Assembly: GCA_016792565.1 (NCBI GenBank)
Contig: JAEUMK010000025.1
Span: 1 to 64,000 of the forward strand
Direction of reading: 5' to 3'
From: Alphaproteobacteria bacterium
GTDB lineage: Bacteria > Pseudomonadota > Alphaproteobacteria > Micropepsales > Micropepsaceae
DNA length: 64,000 nucleotides
In this document: positions 42,543 to 50,802 of the stretch, piece after piece
Numbering within the stretch: the first letter of the stretch is position 1
Layout: the number at the start of each line of letters is the position of its first letter
Position numbers and translations under genes: made by a program
The notes under the pieces: model-generated
What the model was told of the DNA's origin: nothing
Database searches by the model: none
The model's input: only the letters and a program-made list of their open reading frames with translations

Positions 42543-42860
42543 ATGCGCGAAGGGCTGATACTCCTGATGGTGGTCGCCACCGGTTTCGTGGCATCGGGCC
42601 TGATCGCCAGCCTCTACATGCTGCTCAGCGGCCAGCGCGAATACTCGCCCAAGGCCGAGACCGACGCCGGACGCCTGGCGGCGGTCGGCCTGACGATCTT
42701 CACCGGCCCGTCGATCCTGGCCTTCGGCGCCTTCCGCCGCCAGAGCGAACCGCCGCCGCCCGGCTATCGCATCGCCATCCTGCTGCTGGTGACCTTCTGG
42801 AGCTACGTGCTCGGCCTCCTGATCGTCAGCATCGCGCTGAAGCTGCCTTCGCCGTTCTAG
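42543..42860 (+). CDS. Small integral membrane protein, unknown
   Basis: A 105-residue protein with three hydrophobic helices: LILLMVVATGFVASGLIASLYMLL, VGLTIFTGPSILAFGAF and ILLLVTFWSYVLGLLIVSIALKL. Short polar links include SGQREYSPKAETDAGR and FRRQSEPPPPGYR. It resembles small conserved membrane proteins of alphaproteobacteria, but I cannot name a family. It lies 101 bp before the aminotransferase gene, which has its own leader. Confidence 0.7.
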   Translation: MREGLILLMVVATGFVASGLIASLYMLLSGQREYSPKAETDAGRLAAVGLTIFTGPSILAFGAFRRQSEPPPPGYRIAILLLVTFWSYVLGLLIVSIALKLPSPF

Positions 42861-42961
42861 CCGCGCCGCACACCCTGTCGGCGCGCAGGGCGGCGCGCTA
42901 AGATGCGGCTTCGGGATCGGCCGGCCGCTTCGGGCCGGAGGCCATGCGGAGACAGACGGAC

Positions 42962-44281
42962 ATGACGGCGCTGACCACCAACCAGCTTGAGGCGTTCTGG
43001 CTGCCCTTCACGCCGAACACCGAGTTCAAGCGCCGCCCGCGCATCGTCTCGCGCGCCGAGGGCATGTACTATTTCGACCAGGACGGCCGCCGCGTGCTCG
43101 ACGCGGCCGCCGGCCTGTGGTGCGCCAATGCCGGCCATTGCCGCGCCCCGATCGTCAAGGCGATCCAGGACGCCGCCGCGACGCTCGACTTCGCGCCATC
43201 CTTCCAGTTCGGCCACCCCAAGGCGTTCGAGGCGGCGGTCAAGATCGCGGCGCTGGCGCCCGGCGATCTCAACCACGTCTTCTTCACCAACTCAGGTTCG
43301 GAATCGACCGACACGGCGGTCAAGATCGCCGTCGCCTGGCACCGGGCGCGCGGCGAAGGCACGCGCACCCGCATCATCGGCCGCGAGCGCGCCTATCACG
43401 GCGTCGGCATGGCCGGCATCTCGGCCGGCGGCATGGTCAACAACAAGCGCTGGTTCAACGCCCTCGCCTTCCAGGCCGACCACCTGCCGGCGACCTACAG
43501 CCGCGCCGAGCAGGCCTTCACCAACGGCCAGCCCGAATGGGGCGCCCATCTGGCGGACGAGCTGGAGAAGCTGGTCGCCCTGCACGACGCCTCGACCATC
43601 GCCGCGGTGATCGTCGAGCCGATGGCGGGTTCGACCGGCGTGCTGCCGCCGCCCAAGGGCTATCTCGACCGGCTGCGCGCCATCACCAGGAAGCACGGCA
43701 TCCTCCTGATCTTCGACGAGGTCATCACCGGCTTCGGGCGCCTCGGCGCCGCCTTCGCGGCCGAGCGCTTCGGCGTGACGCCCGACATGATCACCTTCGC
43801 CAAGGGCGTGACCTCGGGCGCGGTGCCGATGGGCGGCGTCGTCATCGACAAGGCGATCTACGAGCAGTTCATGACCGGCCCGGACCATGCGATCGACATG
43901 TTCCACGGCTACACGTATTCGGGCCATCCGCTGGCCGCCGCCGCCGCCTGCGCGACCATCGACCTCTACCGCGACGAGGGCCTGTTCCAGCGCTCGGCCG
44001 AACTGGAGCCCTATTTCGGCGCCGCCGTGCACAGCCTCAAGGGCGTGCGCCACGTCGCCGACATCCGCAATGTCGGCCTCGCGGCGGCGATCGACCTCGA
44101 CCCCATCGAGGGCGCGCCGGGCAAGCGCGGCTTCGAGACGATGAAGACCATGTTCTTCGACAAGGACGTGATGTTCCGCGTCTCGGGCGACACGCTCGCC
44201 TTCTCGCCGCCGCTGATCGCCGAGAAGAGCCATGTCGACGAGATGTTCGGCAAGCTCGCCGAGGCCCTTGCTGCGGCATGA
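42962..44281 (+). CDS. Class-III omega-amino acid:pyruvate aminotransferase
   Basis: A 439-residue PLP enzyme. It begins TNQLEAFWLPFTPNTEFKRR, a characteristic start of beta-alanine/omega-amino-acid:pyruvate transaminases. It has RVLDAAAGLWCANAGHCRAP, FTNSGSESTDTAVKIA, RERAYHGVGMAG, LIFDEVITGFGR with the PLP-contacting Asp, and ITFAKGVTSGAVPMGGV with the catalytic Lys. It moves amino groups from omega-amino acids or amines to pyruvate, giving alanine. The exact substrate is not shown. Alanine dehydrogenase follows 97 bp downstream and would return the pyruvate. The ATG at 42962 is preferred because GGAGAC lies upstream; the Met at 42944 is less likely. Confidence 0.93.
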   Translation: MTALTTNQLEAFWLPFTPNTEFKRRPRIVSRAEGMYYFDQDGRRVLDAAAGLWCANAGHCRAPIVKAIQDAAATLDFAPSFQFGHPKAFEAAVKIAALAPGDLNHVFFTNSGSESTDTAVKIAVAWHRARGEGTRTRIIGRERAYHGVGMAGISAGGMVNNKRWFNALAFQADHLPATYSRAEQAFTNGQPEWGAHLADELEKLVALHDASTIAAVIVEPMAGSTGVLPPPKGYLDRLRAITRKHGILLIFDEVITGFGRLGAAFAAERFGVTPDMITFAKGVTSGAVPMGGVVIDKAIYEQFMTGPDHAIDMFHGYTYSGHPLAAAAACATIDLYRDEGLFQRSAELEPYFGAAVHSLKGVRHVADIRNVGLAAAIDLDPIEGAPGKRGFETMKTMFFDKDVMFRVSGDTLAFSPPLIAEKSHVDEMFGKLAEALAAA

Positions 44282-44377
44282 CGCCCGGCCTGCGGGCGTG
44301 GGAATCGTTCCGGGGCGCGTGCTAGGCTGAGCCCCAAACGCGGCGCGCCGGCGGCGCGCCTTCTTCAGGAGATTTCC

Positions 44378-45496
44378 ATGCTCATCGGCGTTCCCAAGGA
44401 GATCAAGGTCCACGAGTACCGCATCGGCATGACGCCTTCGGCGGTGCGCGAGCTGATCGTCCACGGTCACAAGGTGATGGTGCAGAAGGGCGGCGGCGCG
44501 GCGATCGGCCTGACCGACGAGATGTACAGGGGCGTCGGCGCGGAGATCGTCGACGGTCCGGCCGAGATCTTCGCCCGCGCCGACATGATCGTGAAGGTCA
44601 AGGAGCCCCAGCCCTCCGAGACCGCGATGCTGCGCGAGGGCCAGGTGCTGTTCACCTATCTCCACCTCGCGCCGGACGAGGAGCAGACCGAGGCGCTGCT
44701 GAAGTCCGGCTGCATCGCCATCGCCTACGAGACCGTGACCGACATCCGCGGCGGGTTGCCGCTGCTCGCGCCGATGTCGGAAGTGGCGGGGCGCATGTCG
44801 ATCCAGGCCGGCGCGCATTGCCTGGAGGTGACGCAGGGCGGCCGCGGCATGCTGCTGGGCGGCGTCCCCGGCGTGCCGGCCGCCAAGGTCGTCATCATCG
44901 GCGGCGGCGTCGTCGGCGCCAACGCGGCCCGCATGGCGATGGGGCTGGAGGCCCATGTCACGGTCATCGACAAGTCGCTGCCGCGCCTCGCCGAACTCGA
45001 CCAGCAGTTCGGCGCCAAGCTGAACACGATCTACTCGACCTACGACGCGATCGAGGAACACGTCCTCGCCGCCGACCTGGTGGTCGGCGCGGTGCTGGTG
45101 CCGGGGGCCGAGGCGCCCAAGCTGATCACCCGCGACATGGTGCGCCAGATGAAGCCGGGCTCGGTCATCGTCGACGTCGCCATCGACCAGGGCGGCTGCG
45201 CCGAGACCGCGCACGCGACCACCCATGCCGAGCCGACCTATGTGGTGGACGGCGTGGTGCACTACTGCGTCGCCAACATGCCGGGCGGCGTCGCGCGGAC
45301 CTCGACCTTCGCGCTCAACAACGCGACGCTGCCCTTCACGGTGCAGCTCGCCGACAAGGGCTACGCCCGGGCGATGAAGGAGAACGCGCACCTCAAGGCC
45401 GGGCTCAACGTCCATCGCGGCAAGCTGACCTACGCCGCCGTCGGCGAGGCGCAGAACCTGCCCACCATCACCGCCGATCAGGCGCTGGCGGGCTAG
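44378..45496 (+). CDS. ald: Alanine dehydrogenase
   Basis: A 372-residue enzyme that reversibly oxidises L-alanine to pyruvate and ammonia with NAD+. It starts [20 protein letters not shown] and contains [16 protein letters not shown], then [14 protein letters not shown]. The NAD-binding [20 protein letters not shown] and [19 protein letters not shown] follow, with [20 protein letters not shown] near the end. Paired with the aminotransferase upstream, it can regenerate pyruvate and release ammonia, completing amine breakdown. An AGGAGATTTCC sequence sits before the ATG and supports the start. Confidence 0.97.
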   Translation: MLIGVPKEIKVHEYRIGMTPSAVRELIVHGHKVMVQKGGGAAIGLTDEMYRGVGAEIVDGPAEIFARADMIVKVKEPQPSETAMLREGQVLFTYLHLAPDEEQTEALLKSGCIAIAYETVTDIRGGLPLLAPMSEVAGRMSIQAGAHCLEVTQGGRGMLLGGVPGVPAAKVVIIGGGVVGANAARMAMGLEAHVTVIDKSLPRLAELDQQFGAKLNTIYSTYDAIEEHVLAADLVVGAVLVPGAEAPKLITRDMVRQMKPGSVIVDVAIDQGGCAETAHATTHAEPTYVVDGVVHYCVANMPGGVARTSTFALNNATLPFTVQLADKGYARAMKENAHLKAGLNVHRGKLTYAAVGEAQNLPTITADQALAG

Positions 45497-46030
45497 GTGG
45501 CGCGGAACGGGCGAGAGCCGGATCTCGACATGTATGGCCGGCCTGTCGTCCGCGAGGGCGCGGGCGAGGTGCCCGCCGGCATCGGGGGCTGGCTCGTGCT
45601 GCCGCTGATCGGCCTGGTCGGTACGCTTCTCCTGACGCTGGCCAATCTGGTTCTGCTGACGCTGGAGATGGACGCGGCCCTCATCGAGGCCCTTGTCAAC
45701 GCCGAAGAACCCCCGCTCACCACTCTGCGCGCCGCCGCCGTCGTCTCGCTCCTCGCGGGGTTCGCGATCATCGGCACAGCGGCCTCGGCGCTCTACCAGT
45801 TCCTGCGCAAGAAGCGGACTTTGCCCGGCGCGATGACCGTGCACTATCTGGCGCTCATCGCCGCCTGCGCGTGCGAGTACTACGCGTCCGGCCTGATCGA
45901 GAGCATCGCGCCCGGCCAGGGCGATGTCGAAGAGAGCCAGAAATGGCTGATCCGCGCGATGGTCGGCGGCGCCATCTGGACCGCCTATTTCTGGCGGTCG
46001 GAGCGCGTTCGCAAGACCTTCGTCAACTGA
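45497..46030 (+). CDS. DUF2569-like membrane protein
   Basis: A 177-residue protein. GIGGWLVLPLIGLVGTLLL, then ALIEALVNAEEPPLTTLRAA, two more helices (VVSLLAGFAIIGTAASALYQF and MTVHYLALIAACACEYYAS), a final helix with GGAIWTAYFWRSERVRKTFV, and an acidic loop between them all fit DUF2569, a family of four-helix inner-membrane proteins. Function is unknown. Its GTG at 45497 directly abuts the alanine dehydrogenase stop. An ATG at 45530 would trim 11 residues and is also plausible. The stop touches that of the convergent CinA-type gene. Confidence 0.8.
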   Translation: MARNGREPDLDMYGRPVVREGAGEVPAGIGGWLVLPLIGLVGTLLLTLANLVLLTLEMDAALIEALVNAEEPPLTTLRAAAVVSLLAGFAIIGTAASALYQFLRKKRTLPGAMTVHYLALIAACACEYYASGLIESIAPGQGDVEESQKWLIRAMVGGAIWTAYFWRSERVRKTFVN

Positions 46031-46528
46031 TCAGGGCGCGGCCTCCAGCGTCTCCGCCAGCAGCGCCAGCGTCGCTTCGGCGAAGCGCCACATGTTCTCC
46101 ACCCGGTCGTCGAGGCCGGTGCGCAGCGTGCGCACCGCGCAGACCGGGCCGGCGACCGCCATGCAGGTGTGGCCCGAGGGATCGCCGTAGGGGTTGCCGC
46201 CCGGCCCCGCCGCGCCGGTCTCCGACAGGCCCCAGGTGACGCCGCCATGCTTGCGCCGGATCGTCTCGGCGAGGATCTCGGCATAGGGCTCGGAACTGGA
46301 GCGGATGCCGCGCCCGCGCAGCTCGTCGAACGAGAGTTCGAGCAGGCCGCGCACCGCGCGCGCCGAATAGGTGACCGCCCCACCCGCGAAATAGGCCGAG
46401 GCGCCCGGTACGGCGAGCAGCGCGGCGGAGACGAGCCCGCCCGCCGAGGTCTCGCCGACCGCGATCTTCTCGCCGCGCGCCTTCAGCAATGCGCCGGCGC
46501 GCGCGCCCATGCTCAGGAGGTCGCGCAT
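46031..46528 (-). CDS. CinA C-terminal domain protein (nicotinamide-nucleotide amidase, PncC-like)
   Basis: A 165-residue stand-alone CinA C-terminal domain. It contains VGETSAGGLVSAALLAVPG, where the usual motif is ESCTGG, then YFAGGAVTYSARAVRGLL and WGLSETGAAGPGGNPYGDPS. It deamidates nicotinamide mononucleotide to nicotinate mononucleotide in NAD recycling. The other half of CinA, the molybdopterin-binding domain, is encoded separately at 63564 on the same strand, so the two functions are split here. It lies 3 bp downstream of the secreted protein gene, which likely shares its transcript. Confidence 0.88.
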   Translation of the reverse strand: MRDLLSMGARAGALLKARGEKIAVGETSAGGLVSAALLAVPGASAYFAGGAVTYSARAVRGLLELSFDELRGRGIRSSSEPYAEILAETIRRKHGGVTWGLSETGAAGPGGNPYGDPSGHTCMAVAGPVCAVRTLRTGLDDRVENMWRFAEATLALLAETLEAAP

Positions 46529-46531
46529 GCT

Positions 46532-47077
46532 TCAGCCCGGAAAGGTCTGGACGCCGAGCTTGTAGAAGCCGCCGCCCTCGGCGTCCTTCACGATGCAGGC
46601 CATGCTCTCCATGCCCTGCACATAGCAGAAGATCGGCGCCTTGGAGTCGCGCACCTTGGTGTAGGCCGCCCGGTCGATGCCCTCTTCGGGATAGAAGGCG
46701 AAATCGCCGAGGACCGGACTCTCCGCGCCTTCGGCCCACTCGGGCAGATCGCCGGTGGTCGCGAAGGCCGGCTGCGCGGTGTCGATCCACGACTTCAGCG
46801 CCGCTTCGAGGTCCTTCGGCGTCGCCATGCCGGCCAGCACCATCACGAACTCGGCCGGATAGACCTCGTAGTAGGCGGCCGCGCCGGTCTCGTCGCGGAT
46901 GACCAGAGCCGCCATCGCCGTCTCGCATTTGGAGCCGCTGGCGAAGGCCTCGATCGTGACGCCCTTGCCGGCGCTCTCCCACACGCTGTCGGCGCTGGCG
47001 GTGCATTTCTCCGCCGCGACGGCAGGCGCCGCGAAAAGCGCCGCGCCCATGAGCGTGGCGGCGATGGTCTTCAACAT
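46532..47077 (-). CDS. Putative secreted protein, unknown
   Basis: A 181-residue protein with a signal peptide (LKTIAATLMGAALFAAPAVA, cleavage near VAA-EKC). The mature part starts KCTASADSVWESAGKGVTIE and has four Cys: KCT, SKCETA, FCYVQ and MACIV. Hydrophobic strand-like segments (AAYYEVYPAEFVMVLAGM) alternate with acidic loops, and a long SWIDTAQPAFATTGDLPEWA stretch lies in the middle. No family is recognised. It is probably periplasmic. It is transcribed with the PncC-like gene (3-bp gap) and is divergent from a serine hydrolase. Confidence 0.7.
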   Translation of the reverse strand: MLKTIAATLMGAALFAAPAVAAEKCTASADSVWESAGKGVTIEAFASGSKCETAMAALVIRDETGAAAYYEVYPAEFVMVLAGMATPKDLEAALKSWIDTAQPAFATTGDLPEWAEGAESPVLGDFAFYPEEGIDRAAYTKVRDSKAPIFCYVQGMESMACIVKDAEGGGFYKLGVQTFPG

Positions 47078-47186
47078 GGATAGTCTCCCCGGATGAGTCC
47101 GCCGCCTGGCCCGGGCGGCGCGCGACCTCAGAAGACCGTGATCGGCGTGGCTTTTCAATGGCGGGCGAGAGGTTAGTCTCATCCTC

Positions 47187-48302
47187 ATGTCCCTCATCCT
47201 CCCGACGCTCCGCCGCCGCACCGTCCTCGCCGGCCTCGCCGCCGCGCCGCTCGCCGCCGCGCTTGGCGGCCGCGCCCGCGCCGCCGATGACGGCCTCGTC
47301 GCCGCCGCCGTCGCCGAAAGTGGCGCGCCGGCCATCGCCGCCGCCGTGTTCGACGCGGAGACGACGCTGTTCCTGGAGGCCGCCGGGGTTCGCGCGGCCG
47401 GGGCCGAGGCCGCCGTCACGACCGGCGATTTCTGGCACCTGGGCTCCAACACCAAGGCGATGACCGCCCTCCTCCACGCCCGGCTGGTCGAGCAGGGGCG
47501 CATGGCGCAAGGCGCAACGCTCGCCGAGCTGTTGCCCGACATCGCGCTCGATGCCGCCTATGCGGCGCTCAAGCCCGAGGACCTGATGGCTCATGCCGCC
47601 GGGCTCGGCGACGAGCCGGTGCTGGGCCGCGCCTGGCTGCTGACCGCCCGCGCCGACACGCGCTCCCTGCCCGAGCAGCGCATGGCGCTCGCGGCCGCGG
47701 CGCTCGGCGCGCCGCCGGCCTTTCCCGAGCGCGGCTTCCACTACGCCAACATCAATTTCGTCGTCATGGGCGCGATCCTCGAACGGGCGACCCGACGCTC
47801 TTGGGAAGACCTCATGCGCGACGAGCTGTTCGGCCCGCTCGGCATGGCTTCGGCCGGCTTCGGCGCGCCGCAGGGCGACCAGCCCTGGGGCCATGCCTTC
47901 GGCGTCGCCGTCGAGCCGCGCATGATGGGGGCCGACAACCCGCCCGCGCTCGGTCCCGCCGGCACGGTTCATTCAGGTCTTGAGGACTACGCGAAGTTCC
48001 TGCGCCTCTTCATGACCGATGGCGGCGGCTACGTCTCGGCCGAGGCGATGGCCCGCATCGCGACCGCGCCGGTCGAGGGCGACGGCGCCTATCGCTGGGG
48101 CTGGATGGTCTATGGCCAGCGGCCCTGGGCGACGGGACCGGCGCTCGCCCACGAGGGCTCCAACACGATGTGGCACGCCATCGCGCTGGTCGCGCCGCTG
48201 CGCCGGATCGCCATCGTCGCGGCCAGCAACGACCATGACAAGGGCGGCCCGGCGGTCCAGAAACTGGCGCTGGAGCTGGTCCGGCGCTTCGCCCCTGGCT
48301 GA
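47187..48302 (+). CDS. Exported serine hydrolase (class C beta-lactamase/PBP fold)
   Basis: A 371-residue serine hydrolase. It begins with a twin-arginine-like or Sec signal (LRRRTVLAGLAAAPLAAALG). The SxxK motif is SNTK (Ser87-Lys90), the YxN motif is YANIN in GFHYANINFVVMG, and the HxG-type motif is HEGSN. It is expected to be a periplasmic esterase or peptidase-like hydrolase. Beta-lactamase activity cannot be deduced. It resembles the protein at 34558 in fold but not in export signal. A long Ala-rich strand AAAVAESGAPAIAAAVFDAE opens the mature region. It is convergent with the nitroreductase gene (4-bp gap). Confidence 0.88.
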   Translation: MSLILPTLRRRTVLAGLAAAPLAAALGGRARAADDGLVAAAVAESGAPAIAAAVFDAETTLFLEAAGVRAAGAEAAVTTGDFWHLGSNTKAMTALLHARLVEQGRMAQGATLAELLPDIALDAAYAALKPEDLMAHAAGLGDEPVLGRAWLLTARADTRSLPEQRMALAAAALGAPPAFPERGFHYANINFVVMGAILERATRRSWEDLMRDELFGPLGMASAGFGAPQGDQPWGHAFGVAVEPRMMGADNPPALGPAGTVHSGLEDYAKFLRLFMTDGGGYVSAEAMARIATAPVEGDGAYRWGWMVYGQRPWATGPALAHEGSNTMWHAIALVAPLRRIAIVAASNDHDKGGPAVQKLALELVRRFAPG

Positions 48303-48306
48303 GCTT

Positions 48307-48900
48307 CTAGCCCCGCCAGCGCGTCACCAAGCCGGCAAGATCGGGACGCGGCCGGTCCTCCAGCGGCGCGGCGGGCGTGCCGAGATAGACGAAGCCGGCG
48401 ATCCGTTCGTGGGCCTCAAGGCCGAGCAGCGGCCGGACTCGTTCGTCATAGGCCGGCCATTCGGACAGCCACGAGCCGGCGAAGCCCTGCGCATGGGCGG
48501 CCAGCAGCAACGCCAGGCAGGAGGCGCCGGCCGAGAGCACCTGCTCCCATTCGGGCACCTTGGCGTTGCCCTCGGCCCGGCTGATCACCGCCACCACGAC
48601 GGGGGCGCGCAGGAAGCGGCGGCGCTCGGCCTCCACCAGTTCCGCGATGGCCGCCGGATTGGCCGCCTGGAACAGCGCCGCCAGACGCTCGCCGAAATCG
48701 GCCCGACCCTCGCCCTCGAAGACGACGAAGCGCCAGGGCGCGAGCTTGCCGTGGTCGGGCACCCGGGTCGCGGCGGTCAGGATGATGTCCAGCTGGGCCG
48801 CCGACGGCCCCGGTCCGGTCATCGCCTTGGCCGAGCCCGAGCGGCGGGTCAGCAGGAGGTCGAGCGGGCCGGCATCGGCGACGTTGAGGGGGGCGGTCAT
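48307..48900 (-). CDS. Nitroreductase family protein
   Basis: A 197-residue FMN enzyme of the YdjA-like nitroreductase group. Visible features: LDLLLTRRSGSAKAMTGPGP (FMN-contacting Arg/Ser), ATRVPDHGKLAPWRFVVFEG, then APVVVAVISRAEGNAKVPEW. The GASCLALLLAAHAQGFAGSW helix and IAGFVYLGTPAAPLEDRPRP end follow. It uses NAD(P)H to reduce nitro or quinone-like compounds, but the native substrate is unknown. The length and motif order are normal for the short, YdjA-type subgroup. It is divergent from the small ORF at 49049. Confidence 0.92.
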   Translation of the reverse strand: MTAPLNVADAGPLDLLLTRRSGSAKAMTGPGPSAAQLDIILTAATRVPDHGKLAPWRFVVFEGEGRADFGERLAALFQAANPAAIAELVEAERRRFLRAPVVVAVISRAEGNAKVPEWEQVLSAGASCLALLLAAHAQGFAGSWLSEWPAYDERVRPLLGLEAHERIAGFVYLGTPAAPLEDRPRPDLAGLVTRWRG

Positions 48901-49048
48901 GGGGACGGTCCGTCTTGTGCTGGGCCCGATGTGGCACCGGCGGCGCGAAAAGCCAAATTTGTCGAAACTGTCATCAGGTTCTTTGTGGATTTATCAGGAC
49001 TCTGGCGTAATCTTGTCATGCAGCGAAGCAACGGGGCGGGGGCGCTCG

Positions 49049-49216
49049 ATGGGCTGGATTGCAGTTGCGTTGTTTCTGGTAGCTGTGTTCGCGGTGGTCT
49101 CCACCTCGAGCCAGCGTTCGTCCTGGTCGCGGCGGCAGAGCCGGCTGGAAACGGCCTTCTTCCGGGCGCGCGGCCAGCGCATGACCTCGAACGGCATCCG
49201 GGGCGAGCGCTTCTGA
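49049..49216 (+). CDS. Possible small membrane protein ending in a triplicated repeat
   Basis: A 55-residue frame with one hydrophobic helix (WIAVALFLVAVFAVVSTSS) followed by a basic tail (SSWSRRQSRLETAFFRARG, then QRMTSNGIRGERF). The last seven codons, including the stop, coincide with the first of three perfect 21-bp repeats. This is an odd layout for a random ORF. No ribosome-binding site better than GGGGGCGCTC is visible. It may be a small membrane peptide or spurious. A membrane-embedded small protein would be a natural use of this gap between the nitroreductase and Nudix genes. Confidence 0.5.
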   Translation: MGWIAVALFLVAVFAVVSTSSQRSSWSRRQSRLETAFFRARGQRMTSNGIRGERF

Positions 49217-49258
49217 ATCCGGGGCGAGCGCTTCTGAATCCGGGGCGAGCGCTTCTGA
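49196..49258 (+). repeat. Three perfect tandem 21-bp repeats, each ending in TGA
   Basis: Identical units at 49196-49216, 49217-49237 and 49238-49258. Each unit starts ATCCGGGGCGAGC, ends GCTTCTGA and has the length of seven codons. The first unit encodes the C-terminus of the small ORF at 49049, the others repeat its stop codon twice in frame, and then the Nudix gene begins 20 bp later. Confidence 0.95.
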
Positions 49259-49277
49259 CGCTGTTCCGGCGTTCCCG

Positions 49278-49871
49278 ATGACCTCGCGGCGCGGACCCTT
49301 CGTCGTCCATGGCGCCCGGACGGTCTATGACAATCCCTGGATCACGCTGACCGACCACGACGTCTCCGTCGCCTCGGGCCGGCGCTTTTCCTACACCGTC
49401 GTCGGCTTCCGCAGGCGCGCCGCGGGCGTCGTGCCGCTGCATGAGGACGGGACCGTCACGCTGGTCGGCCAGCACCGCTTCCCGCTCGACGCCTATTCCT
49501 GGGAACTGCCCGAAGGCGGCGTCGAGCCGGACGAGACGCCGCTACAGGCGATGCAGCGCGAACTCGCCGAGGAGGCGAGCCTCGCCGCCGCCGACTGGCG
49601 GCAGATCCTGCGCCTGCACCTCTCCAATTCGGTGACCGACGAGGAGGCCTTCGTCTATCTGGCGCTCGGCCTCACCCCGGCCTCGGGCGAGCCCGACGAC
49701 ACCGAGGAGCTGGCGGTTCGCCGCCTCCCCTTCGCCGAGGCGCTGGCGATGGCCGCCGACGGGCGGATCACCGATTCCATCTCGGTGGCCGCCCTCCTCC
49801 GGGTCCATCACATGGCCGTCAACCGCGAGCTGCCGGGCGGTCTTAACGATCTTCTGGCCGCGCCGCGCTAG
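49278..49871 (+). CDS. Nudix hydrolase (ADP-ribose pyrophosphatase-like)
   Basis: A 197-residue Nudix protein. The Nudix box is GGVEPDETPLQAMQRELAEE, followed by ASLAA. The usual final glycine of the EExGU motif is replaced (EEAS), while the metal-binding Glu residues are intact. The Pro/strand arrangement before the box (TVTLVGQHRFPLDAYSWELP) is typical of ADP-ribose and NDP-sugar pyrophosphatases. The reaction is hydrolysis of a nucleoside diphosphate linked to another moiety. It starts 20 bp after the triplicate repeat. The CysE gene begins 92 bp downstream. Confidence 0.9.
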   Translation: MTSRRGPFVVHGARTVYDNPWITLTDHDVSVASGRRFSYTVVGFRRRAAGVVPLHEDGTVTLVGQHRFPLDAYSWELPEGGVEPDETPLQAMQRELAEEASLAAADWRQILRLHLSNSVTDEEAFVYLALGLTPASGEPDDTEELAVRRLPFAEALAMAADGRITDSISVAALLRVHHMAVNRELPGGLNDLLAAPR

Positions 49872-49962
49872 GATGGGCGGCAATTCGCCCCTTTTCGCGG
49901 GGGGCCGGGCTGCCTACATCCCCTGTGGGCATCACGCGAAAACGCGGATGGGGAGAGAGACC

Positions 49963-50790
49963 ATGACCGTCGCCGCCGAACGCATCGCCAGTCTCGACCC
50001 CGTCTGGTCGGGCCTGCGCGCCGAGGCCGAAGCCATCGCCGCCGGCGAGCCGATGCTGGCGAGCTTCGTCCACGCCTCGATCCTCGCCCACGCAAGGCTG
50101 GAGGACGCCCTCTCCTTCCATCTCGCCAACAAGCTGGCCGACGCCGACATGGGCGCGATGAAGATTCGCGACACCTTCCAGGCCGCCTTCGCCGCCGCCC
50201 CCGAGATCGGCCAGGCGGTGCGCGCCGACCTCGCCGCGATCCGCGAACGCGACCCCGCCTCGCGCGGCTTCGTGCAGCCCTTCCTCTTCTTCAAGGGCTT
50301 CCAGGCCCTTCAGGCCTACCGCATCGCCCACTGGCTCTGGCATGCCAACCGGGTGTGGATGTCTCTCTATTTCCAGAGCCGGATCTCCGAGACCTTCGGC
50401 GCCGACATCCACCCCGCCGCCCGCATCGGCCGCGGCGTCTTCATCGACCATGCGACCGGCATCGTGATCGGCGAGACCGCCGTGGTCGAGGACGACGTCT
50501 CGATGCTGCATGGCGTGACGCTGGGCGGCACCGGCAAGGAGCGCGGCGACCGCCACCCCAAGGTGCGCCAGGGCGTGATGATCGGCGCCAACGCCTCGAT
50601 CATCGGCAATATCGAGATCGGCGCCCATAGCCGGGTCGGCGCGGGCAGCGTGGTGCTTCAGGCGGTGCCCGCGAACTGCACCGTCGCGGGCGTGCCCGCC
50701 AAGGTCGTCGGCTGCGCCGGCTGCGGCAATCCGAGCCACGCCATGAACCAGAACTTCCTCGACCAGATCGTCTCGGATTTCGACATCTGA
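49963..50790 (+). CDS. cysE: Serine O-acetyltransferase
   Basis: A 275-residue enzyme that acetylates L-serine with acetyl-CoA, the first step of cysteine synthesis. It has the N-terminal helical domain (SILAHARLEDALSFHLANKL and RDPASRGFVQPFLFFKGFQA, then YRIAHWLWHANR). The left-handed beta-helix hexapeptide region follows: ADIHPAARIGRGVFIDHATG, VVEDDVSMLHGVTLGGTGKE with the catalytic His, and RVGAGSVVLQAVP. It is normal in length. The ATG at 49963 was chosen over an upstream in-frame Met at 49873 because of the GGGGAGAGA sequence 8 bases before it. It converges on the alpha/beta hydrolase gene. Confidence 0.95.
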   Translation: MTVAAERIASLDPVWSGLRAEAEAIAAGEPMLASFVHASILAHARLEDALSFHLANKLADADMGAMKIRDTFQAAFAAAPEIGQAVRADLAAIRERDPASRGFVQPFLFFKGFQALQAYRIAHWLWHANRVWMSLYFQSRISETFGADIHPAARIGRGVFIDHATGIVIGETAVVEDDVSMLHGVTLGGTGKERGDRHPKVRQGVMIGANASIIGNIEIGAHSRVGAGSVVLQAVPANCTVAGVPAKVVGCAGCGNPSHAMNQNFLDQIVSDFDI

Positions 50791-50802
50791 CGGCGCGGCG
50801 CC

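Noticed and set aside
43292-45844. Long - strand open frame across the aminotransferase and ald genes
   Set aside because: It is antisense to two strongly supported genes, and the predicted product is His/Arg/Asp-rich without any domain.
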